Position numbers and translations under genes: made by a program. Source: Mytilus californianus (taxonomy: Eukaryota; Mollusca; Bivalvia; Mytilida; Mytilidae). From it: a stretch of 64,000 bases of DNA. The notes beneath the pieces are model-generated. The model was not told the origin of the DNA and did not search any database. It saw only the letters and a list, made by a program, of their open reading frames with translations. Location of the stretch: the NCBI RefSeq assembly GCF_021869535.1, contig NW_026262712.1, forward strand, positions 99,824,140 to 99,888,139. The letters run 5' to 3'. Shown here in pieces: positions 1 to 10,399 of the stretch. Numbering within the stretch: position 1 is the first letter of the stretch; each line of letters starts with the position of its first letter.

Positions 1-43
1 ATGAGAGCTCTGCTCGAAGGATTATAATGTTTGAGGGTTGAAA

Positions 44-140
44 TGACGTCATACATATTATAGGTTTGACATGACGTCATACAGATTAGGGGTTTGATAA
101 AGCCTTTGCAACAGTGACTGCAATCGATGACGTGACGTCA
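44..140. promoter_or_regulatory. Three CRE-type palindromes (TGACGTCA) in a repeated context
   Basis: Perfect TGACGTCA octamers at 44-51, 72-79 and 133-140, each followed by ATACA and similar flanks; a fourth lies at 536-543. The shared flanks show that at least three are copies of one short repeat. The octamer is the CREB/ATF consensus site; binding here is not shown. Confidence 0.5.
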
Positions 141-290
141 TACAGATTAAAGGTGTGATAAAGCATTTGCAACCGTGCTGATATCGATATCATCACGGGT
201 GGCTGATACAGCATGCTTGCCAATGATTGTATTACACATACAATGTATCTGTATTTACTACTAAGTATATAATAAATAAATATATATATA

Positions 291-453
291 GATTCTACCA
301 CTGCATCGAGTGTGATACGATATTTATCCACTCGAGACAGTTAAATTTTCAAATTTAAAACGCGAGGCTCGCCGAGCGTTTTAAATATTTAAAATTTAAC
401 TGTCGAGAGTGGATAAATATCGTATTACACGAGATTTGGTGGTGGAATCTGTT
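291..453. repeat. Large imperfect palindrome (head-to-head element copies)
   Basis: Arms of about 70 bp (291-363 and 373-453) flank the centre GCGAGGCTCGCCGAGCG. Both arms contain the same GTGGATAAATATCGTAT-type segment, so open frames on opposite strands start with nearly the same residues (MDKYRIT). Similarity ends outside the arms. This looks like two copies of a dispersed element joined head-to-head, or a palindromic MITE. Confidence 0.7.
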
Positions 454-2780
454 TCTCTAATGATTTTCAAACAATACGCAGGCAAATTTATTCATTCTTT
501 TCGAATGATCTGCAAAAAGATGTGTTCTTTCTATGTGACGTCATCAGGCATGGTCGCCTTTTTTCATGCCGTCACAATAGGAGATTCAGATGAAAGCAAG
601 AAAATTCGACGTCATAATCGGATTTTAACTAATGAAGAACTGAGATCAAACAAACCACACGTTGATTAAATTTTTTTTATACAATGGGTGCAGAAAGGGA
701 TAAATTGACGAAGAATTAGAGAAATATATATATATAAACAAGTCTAAATTGAAAACAACTTTCAAACCTATGATTGCGTTGGATAAAAACCGCAATTTTT
801 ATACGTGTGCATGCAAAAAAAATTTCTTGGTAGAGGGGTCTAAATACAGCACAAACAACATTTTCCAAAAGACATAAATATCATATACAGGTGTTTCTGG
901 AATTTTGCTTCATAAGAATAGAAGGTTCACAAGTTAATTCTTGTTGCTTTAGTGTTTGGGGATATTTTATTTTTCAGTATCTGTACTGTCCCTATCTTAA
1001 CTTACCTACCTGTCTTGTCTTTCCATTGGCCTCTAAATTTGTTTCATTTTAAACTTTCATATTCTAATCTGTATAAGGATTATATGCAATTAGGGCCCTC
1101 TTAGGAGGATGGATATCGCCCAACTCATATAACTGTTTTATTTTTCCGAACAAATATTGGCATTCAATTTGGCCTCACCGGTGGTGAATAATAGGGTTAT
1201 ACTGTGAGGTATAGTTATATAATAGGGTTATACTTTGGGGTATAGTAGTATAATTTATATGTACCAATGATTTATAAATTTGGTAATGTCTGACGGTATG
1301 ACAAGAGTAAGTTAATGTATGAAGTCGTACAAACATTTCAAGTTTGAACAGGGTAACATGACGGTTGTCATAATGGAGCAGAAACTGCTGACCCTGCCGA
1401 ATGAGTTAATCCACTGTTTTTTGGTGGGGTACTTGCTCCACTAGTGGCACCCGTTATGTTGCTCACGGCAAATAAAAATCCAGGGACAATTCCTATTTCA
1501 TGAGTTGGTGGCTTTATGGAGGAAAGGAGACACTTGATTGTGGTTACAACAAATGAAACAAATACGTCGTAATTTACACCGTAATGTTACACAGATATTT
1601 CATAACGGGCAACACAATCATTATACAGTGCTCTTCATGAAACTGTCCCAAAAATGGAGTCATTTCTTTCGTTGTAAAGTTTAGTTCTCAAACACACATT
1701 ATTGTACCTGTGGTATCCTATATTTTAAGTCAAATGTGACGATCGAGCATTTAAATGTGCAACTCATTATATGTGTCAACTAGTATTGTGTAAATGAGTT
1801 TTAACTAATCTTTCTTTTAACAATTAACTGCACTGATTAGAGTAATAGCACTACACATTTTCCTTCATATTTGATGACTGCATGAGACAGCATCAGACAG
1901 TTGAGGAAGTTTGTAATGAATCCAAGTTTTTCCTCAGTTACAGGTTGTTGGATTTTGCCTTTTATCTTATCGATGATTGATGTATTAATGCTGGCTGAAA
2001 TTTGACCAATTACTCGCAAATGGATGTAAATAAGTTGTTTTTGATCAACCAAGCTTGTTTCACAGTATTATAATACCGGTATACCAGCCGTTATTTGTGG
2101 GAAGATATAAAACCATTATGTGGAGCAAATTAAGTTAGCATCTAATATAACTAGAGATAACAAGAATCAATGCATGGAGTAACTGGACGATTAAAAAAGC
2201 CAACTGATATGCCAAAATAAGGCATCTCTTATTATCATGAGCTGTCTAGTAGTTTTCTCTCCTGCTACAATATGCTATATACAAAGGCTTACATACTTAT
2301 CATTCAGTAACATGCGAGAAATGTTTCATGTGTTTCATCATCCCAGGTTTGTGGTGGAATTTGTGTTGCTTAGTCTTTAGTTTTATGTGTTTTGTTTTGA
2401 GGACATGTTTGTCTTTTCTTGGTTTTTCGTTTATATTTTGCCATAGGATTATCAGTTTCTCTTCGACGTAAGAATTCCTCTTCTTTTGGAATATAAAACA
2501 CAATCTTCCAATACCCATATATAAAAGGTTATTTGCTGACATTAAATTATTTTACATTTCAGCTGACCTGAGTCGGTTTGGTCTGCACTGTTAAAAGTTT
2601 TTGTGCTCTTCAACGCTTTAAATTTCTAATCTTTTGGTGACGAGTGTAGCTGATGAAGGAAAACATAACTACTAGAAAAAAAAACAGATCGAAAAGAAAG
2701 GTCATTTGAGAGCGGTCTAGTAGAACAAAATAAAATATGAAATCCAATATCATAACTGTTTGTACTTTGTACCCTATTGT
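454..2780. other. AT-rich non-coding stretch
   Basis: Nothing coding is recognised. 1186-1256 holds two imperfect copies of an 'aatagggttatact' segment. The 67-118 aa open frames here match no family I know and have no supporting features. Confidence 0.4.
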
Positions 2781-2784
2781 TTTT

Positions 2785-2930
2785 TCTAATTTACTATAAG
2801 AGACGGATTCAGGGAGGGCCGCCCCACCATTTTGGAGCTTCATGGATGACAAATGCATAGAAGTATTACTCCAAACGTTAGCCTGCCAGGCCCCGCTTTC
2901 AAAATCCTGGATCCGCACCTGACTATGCTC
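2785..2930. repeat. Dispersed repeat fragment
   Basis: GC-richer stretch with 'gacggattcagggaggg' and 'aaaatcctggatccgcacctg', a pairing I recognise from memory as frequent in mussel genomic sequence. No coding potential is apparent. Confidence 0.4.
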
Positions 2931-3639
2931 ACAGTGAGCACATTTTACGGAAAAAATAAACATCAAGCGATCACATTGTATTCCCCATTACGTTATGTCA
3001 AAATGTTCCAAACTTTTATAAAACTTAAAATTCTAGTTTATACAGTTGACGTTTAAATAACATGAGAAACTGTGTACGCGTTAATGAACAGCAACCATAT
3101 GACACAAATATAAAAAAAAAACACATAGAGGTCAACACTCGGGTTCAGTAATAGACAGGAGACTATACGATGTAGCAAATTCTAAATCTCCCCAAGTCTT
3201 TGAAGTTACAAAACACTATAAAAAATCTGCCATCATTACCAATTTCATAAGTGACATAAGCTGGAAGAAATACTGAAGACAACCACTGACGAGGTTACTT
3301 ACTTTGGAAAGGCATTTGAACAGGTGGAAGGGTTAAACTAGCATATCAGAGAAATTTCATTCCCCTTTTGATTAACAAAAATACCATTGTCATATTGCCT
3401 TTCTTCTAGAAAATGATCCACGCAAAAGCTTAGGACAATAGGATGCATGGAAAGTAGTACATATACCACTTACAAATGGCTACTTTAAGTTAATCGATGC
3501 AATATATATACCAAAAAATGGAACAATCTATCGTATTCTATCAGCGATTCGATTCGACTGCGGATATGGTCATCCTGTGAAGTTTTTTTCGTGTCTTTTA
3601 CCTCAACTTGTCCCCATGTTATCCGTTCTGTCTTTACAA

Positions 3640-3904
3640 TTGTTAATTCCCTGAAGAGACCTCCTCCTTACAGCCTACAACCTAGTTATAGAATAGAGAA
3701 TGGACACGGGGAATGTGTCAAACAGACAACAACCCGACCAAAGAGCAAAAATAGCACAATGCCACCAATGGGCCTTCAATGCAGCGGGGAAAAAACTCAT
3801 CCTAGAACAATAATATATACTAGTTCAGGGAAACGGACGCCATACTAAACTCCAAACTATATACAAATGAATCCAAATTTAAAAAACACACAAGGCCAAC
3901 AAAG
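3640..3904. repeat. Dispersed mussel repeat, left flank of the fold-back element
   Basis: Contains 'ggggaatgtgtcaaacagac' and 'aacaacccgaccaaagagca', closely matching 60541-60582 in this window, so the family is present at least twice here. Downstream similarity to mussel repeats resumes after the fold-back element (4541-4720), suggesting that it sits inside or next to this repeat. Confidence 0.5.
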
Positions 3905-4540
3905 TATGGCAAGCCGTTTTATTATTTATTCTAACTTCAAGGTATCTAATAAACTTTATAAGATATCTCATAAAGTTTATAAGATGTGCTATATAGTTTA
4001 TAAGATATATTATATAGATTATAAGATATCTTATACAGTTTATAAGATATCTTATATAGTTTATAAAATATCTCATATAATTTATAAGATATCTCATATA
4101 ATTTCCTGTATAAGATATCTTATAAATTATATGATCATATGTTATAAACTATTTGAGATAGTTTATAAACTATATTAGATATCTCACATAATATTTAAAA
4201 TATCTTATAAATTATATGAGCTATCTTATATAATATATGAGATATCTTAATCTATAAATTATAAGACATCTCATATAATTTTCTTTAAAAGATATGATAA
4301 ACTTTATAAGATATCTTGAACTTTAAAAGATATCTTATACTTTATAAGATATCCTATACTTTATAAGATATCTTCTTCACTTTATGATTATCTTATAAAG
4401 TATATAAGATATATTATAACGTTTTTAAAATATCTTATAAAAACTAAATTACATAAGATATCTTATATATTATATGAGATATCATATATATTATATGAGA
4501 TATCTTGAAGTTATAATAAATAGTAAAACGGCCTGCCATA
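3905..4540. mobile_element. Fold-back/MITE-like element: 42-bp terminal inverted repeats, palindromic AT core
   Basis: Left end 3905-3946 and right end 4499-4540 are inverted copies with 38 of 42 matching positions, beginning TATGGCA. The interior is a degenerate array of ataagatatcttat-type palindromes, so most of the 636 bp could fold on itself. No transposase frame is present; open frames across it (KISYIVYKI-type residues) are artefacts of the array. I could not define a target-site duplication. Confidence 0.7.
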
Positions 4541-4870
4541 ACAAAGGCTAGAGGTTCCTGACTTGGGACAGGCGCAAAAATGCGGCGGGGTTAAACATGT
4601 TTTGTTTAGTTTAACCCTCCCTCTATACCTCTAGCCAATGTGGAACAAACAGACACACAGCAATTCGCGCAATAAAACTCAGTTTTAAAGAAGTCCGTGT
4701 TCTATGTTAGAATAGGTAACAGAATAAACTTAGAAAAACGACAATGATCAACATAAAAAACAAAGAAATACTAGCAGTCACTGGCATGCCAGCTCCAGGC
4801 CTCTATCAAACGGATCGAATGATTATGTCTACATCATACGAAAATCAATCACAGTCCGTCCCATTAGGGG
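4541..4870. repeat. Dispersed mussel repeat, right flank of the fold-back element
   Basis: Contains 'aaaggctagaggttcctgac' and 'gacaggcgcaaaaatgcggc', which I recall as a recurrent mussel genomic repeat. Non-coding in appearance. Confidence 0.4.
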
Positions 4871-4950
4871 TTATATTCATTCCATCATAATTCACACAAG
4901 AGGAACATAAACCGTATAGTACCAACAACTGGTTTTTAAAGTAAATTTGT

Positions 4951-5210
4951 TTATTTCCGATGCAAAAACTCTTTGGGTGAATCAATATCAATTCCAAAAT
5001 ATGCCATTTTAAAGACTCGACAACAGTATCGTAACTATTTCCTTTGTGAATAAGTTTGTTTAAAGGTTTGGGTACCTTTTGAGGTGAGTGACGAAATTTT
5101 GGTGCTTTGTATAGAATATTACCATAAAAGATGGGATGTGAAATACCTGAATTCCTGAATGTATAGCTTGCTGCTTTTATAGATTCATCTGATGCTGTTA
5201 CAATATGAAT
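4951..5210 (-). pseudogene. Decayed C-terminal fragment of a retroelement protein (tentative)
   Basis: A minus-strand frame contains HPIFYGNILYK, then KPLNKLIHKG and a VVESL segment, a spacing I associate from memory with the C-terminal end of reverse-transcriptase ORFs of non-LTR elements in molluscs. After SLK the open frame loses its protein-like character, while another frame continues GIDIDSPKEFLHRK to a stop at 4951, suggesting a frameshift. The apparent hydrophobic N-terminus of the 145-aa open frame (to 5282) comes from a homopolymer-rich run and is not a credible signal peptide. Not checked by search. Confidence 0.3.
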
Positions 5211-5289
5211 AACGGTAGGTATGGGTAGTATGAAAATGAGGCAGTAACCCAAAGACACACAAAAAAAAAATAAAAAGGACATATAGAGC

Positions 5290-7203
5290 AGACAGGTTTG
5301 GCTCTATAATAAGTATAAGAAAATGTGACTAAATCTACCAGAGTCTGTCAGAGATCTGTTATAAATAACAAACTCTCTGTATGACAAAGAACACTCGGAA
5401 TAATAAAAGGCAACCACATACGAGCTTCCTGACACGGGGGATAGGTACATTGATCTATGGCGAAGTTATACTTTTGAGACCTTAAACCTCCCCGTTTTCA
5501 ACCACGTACAATAAAAGCAGTACAGGAAAATTGCTGAATGTGCGAAAACAGCACTCTTAATCTACGAGGGGAAGGAAGACACGATCTTGTACAATACCTA
5601 GTATAATTCTTAACACCGAGAATTTCAATGCAGAACGAAAATGATAGTTTTGTTTCAAACTATGCAAATTCAGGTTCTTTCCAAAATAGTAGGTTGACAA
5701 GTAAAATTAGGGTAAAAATTAGTTGGATACGAAAAACCAATTTTTATTAAGTTCCTTCATGTTGAACCATACTGAATTACTCTATTTGTGATAACATTTA
5801 GAAAATGAACAATTTACTATATCTATATGCCTGTTGTAACAGTTTTCTAGTAACGAAAATGTGTGTGTGTGTTTGTGTGTGTTCATTGAAATCTGAGACG
5901 TAACTGAGAAATGTACACACCATAGGAAGCAGCCAAGGAAACATTATATTGAAAAGAAAAAAACAGTCCTGTTCGACATATCTAGATGAGAGATTCTTGT
6001 ATCATGGTGCAAAATTACAACTAGCACTATTAATGTTGGATTTCGTTAGAGTGGTTTGATGTGTACATGTATTTAGAAAACTGTATTTTTTTTACCGAGA
6101 ATACATCGTCTAAAATCATAAAATCTACCAAGTGATGTTTCGTTGGGTCTTTCTAAAGATTAACCATAAAACATAAAACAACAGTAATCAAAGTACTGAA
6201 GTACTGAACATCGGATGACCACAAGTTCTTGTGGATTGTCACAAGCACTTGTCTCAGAAAAAAAATCACATCTGTATACCTAAAAGTGAGGTTAATTTTT
6301 TTTCTGGGACAAGTTCGTGCGTGGATAATGAATAAATGACAGGGAATTCAACGTCACCGTAATAACTATTATATTGTAGTGATACAAATCAGTATACTCT
6401 GGTTTGTTGTTATAACAGTTACATGTATAAAATATAATTTTCATCCATTTGTATATCATTCTATTTTACTATTCTAATAATAGTGTAGTGCAAATGCATG
6501 GTGGACACTCTTCTGTAATAATATGATTTTTCTAATAGATTGGATTTGAGCAGGCATTCATATTTTCCCGCAAAACGTTCTTGAAATATTCTTCCGCATG
6601 CGTTAACACAATTTTTCTGTACGTGTGCATAGATTTATCAATGATTTTTTACTTATATATATATTTCTATTAACGACAAAAACATTTTCATATCATTAAT
6701 TTATGTTCTAAACAAAAATATTTTATGAGTATTCATTTAAGAAATGAATTTATAACAAGCGATAAGGAATGTTATGTTGCACTCCATAATGTCCGCGTAT
6801 TTATAGATCGGTTACTAGTCAAACACGAAAGTTACGTAAGTAGAAATCTCGTCGGCAACAATACATCGGAATGCCATCACGGTCATCGCAATGTAAAAAG
6901 TTTGAATTCCATCGGAGTTCTCTACGTTGCTGTTACCGTACAGTTTATGAAGTTCATCAGTTCTGTCTTCGATGTTGCTTCAGTTATATTATTTTGAGAT
7001 TCTCCTGATTTCGGGAATAAGACACCTATGTATAAATCTTTTTAATGTTAACGAAACATTTTACTTATTCTGCTAGTACTTTCTTTTTCAAAATGATTAA
7101 CATGTATGTATGTTCTAATAAAGTGATCTATAACAATGTGATTTGGTTTGCAGATGCAAATAGGTTACCGTTAGGACTTCCACTTATGACAAAGGATTAA
7201 AAA
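5290..7203. other. Non-coding AT-rich stretch with one unrecognised small ORF
   Basis: Contains a short interrupted TG run near 5860-5882. An open frame at 6725-6997 (+, 90 aa) covers a locally GC- and CpG-richer segment (6790-6960) but matches nothing I recognise; a GTAAGT lies at 6835. It may be a transposon remnant. Otherwise nothing identifiable. Confidence 0.35.
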
Positions 7204-8690
7204 AATATGGGGAACGTGTCCATGGGACACAGATGATGCCCCCGCTTGCATGTAACGTTATAAAGGGACATAACTCAAGAACTGAAAAGGTGACTCTACC
7301 CAAATTTGTATTTGATCTGAGTTTTGTGGTAATAAGCATTGTTTATAAGTTTCATAACATTTAGTTGGGGTGAACTTAAGTTAGAGAACGGAAACGAAAA
7401 ATTCAGCAATTTTTCCATTTGTAAAGGGGCATAACTCTAGAACGGTAAAAGTGACGCCACCAAAATTCGAACTTGATCTCAGTGTGTTTTGTGGTAATTA
7501 GCATTGTCACGGCATAAGTTTCAAAACATTTAGTTGAGGCAAACTAAAGTTAGAGAGCAGAAACAAATATTTCTACAATTTTCCATTTGTAAAGGGCATA
7601 ACTCTAGAACGGTAAAAGTGACGCCACCAAAATTCAAACTTGATTTGTGTTTTTGCTTCGCATCACGTTGCGGAGATATTAGTTTCAGCCGATATACACG
7701 CCATCTTGAAATAATTACTTAACACATATAGATTCTGATTGGTTGCTTTATGATGCAGCTGAGATACAGCAACAGCTATTGGCTTAAATGAGATAAAAAA
7801 TTACAGACTTTGCCCGTGTCAGGATAAGACATCAAATGCCGGAAAATTAACTATGTGTTTTTCAGTTCCGATCAACTTCATTAATTCATGTTCGTTTTAT
7901 TATGCATATATTGCACACTGAAATTCAATATTGATATATATATCAATTATTAGTACGTGTTTATTTGCTTTGTTAATCTGCAATATGCACGATTTGTTTT
8001 GCTAAACAATGTTCCTATACAATGTTTACAAAAATGCTTTATCTGTATAACTTCTGCCAATCTAGACACACCTCCAGAGTCGTGTCTATTTGTAAATGTT
8101 TTAATTTTTAACAAGTAAAGTGAACAAAATTTTAAAAGCATGGGTGTATAACGCATCTAAACACTAAACAGCCAGTTTAAAATTTCAGAAAAGTTCATCT
8201 TAATATATATACAAAAATTGATATTCCAAGTCTAAGACATCCATTTTATATCAATCAATATCTAAAAATACCACATTTCCAATACTAAATCAAGAACCAC
8301 ATATTACCTTAAATTAGGATAGAGCGAAGCAGTCCACAGGTTTTTAGAAAGCTCAAACCTGTGTGGTAATTAGCATTGTGTATAAGTTTCATAACATTTG
8401 TTTGAGGCAAACAAAAGTTAGAGAACTGAAACGAAAAATTCAGCAATTTTTCCATTTGTAAAGGGGCATAACTCTAGAATGGTAAAAGAGACGCCACCCA
8501 AATTCAAACTTGATCTGTGTTTTGTGGTAATAAGCATTGTGTATAAGTTTCATATCATTTAATTTGGTTGAGCCAAACTAAAGTTAGAGAACGGAAACCA
8601 ATTTTGGGACGTACGTACGGACGGACGGACGTACAGACGGACAAGGGTAAAACTTAACGCCCCCTCCGCTACGGCAGGGGCATAAAAATA
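7204..8690 (+). mobile_element. Hairpin-headed element with 161-bp-type units, split by about 700 bp
   Basis: The head carries GTGTCCATGGGACAC (7216-7230, 6-bp stem). Tandem units starting near 7262, 7421 and 7588 share 'ggcataactctagaacgg' and 'aattcagcaatttttccatt'. Similarity breaks near 7649 and resumes near 8361, then the element ends at a GC-rich tail (about 8610-8690) with a ggac/gtac run and a GCCCC...GGGGC hairpin. The architecture resembles non-autonomous bivalve elements of the 'pearl'/Helitron-like type (established knowledge, recalled). No protein is encoded. Confidence 0.6.
7649..8360. other. Insertion splitting the 161-bp-unit element
   Basis: About 700 bp unrelated to the host element. 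It begins near TGCTTCGCATC and ends near GAGCGAAGCAG, so an 8-bp TGCTTCGC is inverted at its edges; that is too short to be sure of terminal repeats. No coding frame is recognised. Confidence 0.4.
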
Positions 8691-8699
8691 GTCTACCAT

Positions 8700-9479
8700 A
8701 TGTCAGGTTAATTCTGTTATGCATATAAAATGGTTTCGGAGGTATTTTCAGTTTAATAGGCGACAGCCAACTCTCTGAGACTAATGAATCATTCATAGAT
8801 TATCCCTTGAGATATGCGATGGAATTTGTAGCAAGTCCGGTAGTGACTGGTCTGTAATGGCTCTACTTGTATCCATGATGCGAGGTCACAACATCATTAC
8901 AGGTAACTCCAGTCTCCTCTATCAATAACTCTTGTCCACAAGGTTTAGAAAGTGGTATTAAACTATGTTTAGTAAACTGTCAAACAAACACAAGAAATCG
9001 GTTCTTGTACATATTGCACAGTCACCTACTTTTGACAGTGTGATCTTTTTGATAATTTTGTCGATGGGTTGCTGTCTCATTGATGTATACCCCACATCTC
9101 CTTTTATTGAGCTCTTACATTCACACCTTAACAGTTTAATATTCATGTCTTCACATACTGTAATACATGACAAATGTACTATTGATACAGACATATGTTG
9201 CGCCTGGGTGTAATATTGAATTTACAAATGTTTTTATGAAAATTAAACTACCAAAAGTTTCTAAGTAAGAAGTCCAGGACTAACAAGAAGAAGTCAAATA
9301 ATCTCGATGAAAGTGAGATGTACCAATGTAAATGAAACAGTACCATGCATGTCTATCAAATATCAAAACCTTGTTATTAATGATTCACAATAAATTGACC
9401 TAACCACAAACTTGCACATCTGTTGACACCCCTTCTGTCGCTTGTCTGAAATAGCGTGCCTACCTCTCATCTCCCCAAC
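8700..9479. other. Non-coding stretch
   Basis: No recognisable repeat or gene. Overlapping open frames on both strands at 8958-9213 (78 and 82 aa) are mutually exclusive and lack domain features. Confidence 0.4.
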
Positions 9480-9690
9480 TTCCTCATAACAAGACAAAAT
9501 CTAGACAATGTTAACATGGTGGATGAAGCCAAAGTTGCCCAAAGAGAACCACGACCTTTAACTGGCAATCTTAATCAGTTAAGATTGGAGATGCACCTTC
9601 TAAGTGCAGGGATTGAACTCATCACATTATAGTGTTGATAGACTAGTGATACAGCAGCCAATCTACTCGGACTACTTGGCCAGTTTTTTT
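9480..9690 (-). mobile_element. tRNA-derived SINE
   Basis: Read on the minus strand, a tRNA-like head has an A-box-like TGGCCAAGTAG and a B-box-like GAGTTCAATCCC. Next comes a body with 'gtcgtggttctctttgggca', a central domain I recall as shared by many molluscan SINEs. Two further copies occur at 25222-25440 and 38478-38706. Confidence 0.6.
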
Positions 9691-10169
9691 TTATGAAGAT
9701 GTTTCTTTAATTATCAACTACCTGCAGATTATAACCTTAAAGCCAGTAAGAAATCTGAATTATTAGTTGAGTCTTGTATAAAGCAGTCAATGAATTTCAG
9801 TGGTTTTTTTTTTTTGTAATTTGTAATCAAAGTACATTTGTTTTTTGTAGCATCTGGTTTTGGAGACATACATCATTATATCATTTGTGTATGCAAATAT
9901 CACTCCTTGTGTACATCTTCTAAACCCACTGCTTTGAACCTCAACCACTAATATGTTGATACCTATATTTTGACATTGCATAAGGCAATGTTTTTCTGAC
10001 TGTCAATGACGTCTTTACACTAAATCCATTGGATGTTGGATTTGTACTGATTGATATTTTTGTCTTAGATACATGATTTTTTATTAATTGTTATTGGCTT
10101 TAAACTAGCTGTCAGTTTATAAATATCCTGCCACGTCCGGTCTGTGTTCTTGTTAGATGCGACTCTGCT
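9691..10169. other. Non-coding stretch
   Basis: AT-rich, with no recognised repeat, RNA gene or coding frame; includes short T runs. Confidence 0.4.
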
Positions 10170-10214
10170 TTGTATAAATCTGATGATTTAAGCCCTTTTC
10201 AACTGATTTTTATA

Positions 10215-10380
10215 GTAACACAGCCACATTCTTTATCTGCCTGTCCCAAGTCAGGAGCCTGTAGTTCAGTGGTTGTCATTGGTTCATGTCTGTCATATTT
10301 GTTTTTCATAAATTTGTTTTTTTATAAATTAGGCCGTTTAAAACTACTGCTTTGGACTAAAACAATGTATTGGACTTAAA
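10215..10380 (+). repeat. Fragment of a dispersed element shared with 36905-37185
   Basis: Contains 'gagcctgtagttcagtggtt' followed by a 'gtcattggttcatg' segment and T-rich sequence ending near 'aggccgtttaaa'. The same order with substitutions occurs at about 36915-37000. The 69-aa open frame across it is incidental. Confidence 0.5.
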
Positions 10381-10399
10381 CCACTACTTTGGCACCAAA

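Noticed and set aside
3867-4178. 103-aa frame rich in YKISYIVYKI repeats, and its minus-strand partner at 3879-4097
   Set aside because: Direct translation of the palindromic AT array of the fold-back element.
4845-5282. Full 145-aa frame as an intact secreted or membrane protein
   Set aside because: The hydrophobic start comes from a homopolymer-rich tract and the C-terminal part appears frameshifted; kept only as a decayed fragment.
5860-5882. TG microsatellite
   Set aside because: Short and interrupted; not notable.
9600-9690. Functional tRNA gene
   Set aside because: A- and B-box-like sequences are present but continue into a SINE body; no complete cloverleaf with acceptor stem is visible. 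The same applies to 25340-25440 and 38640-38706.
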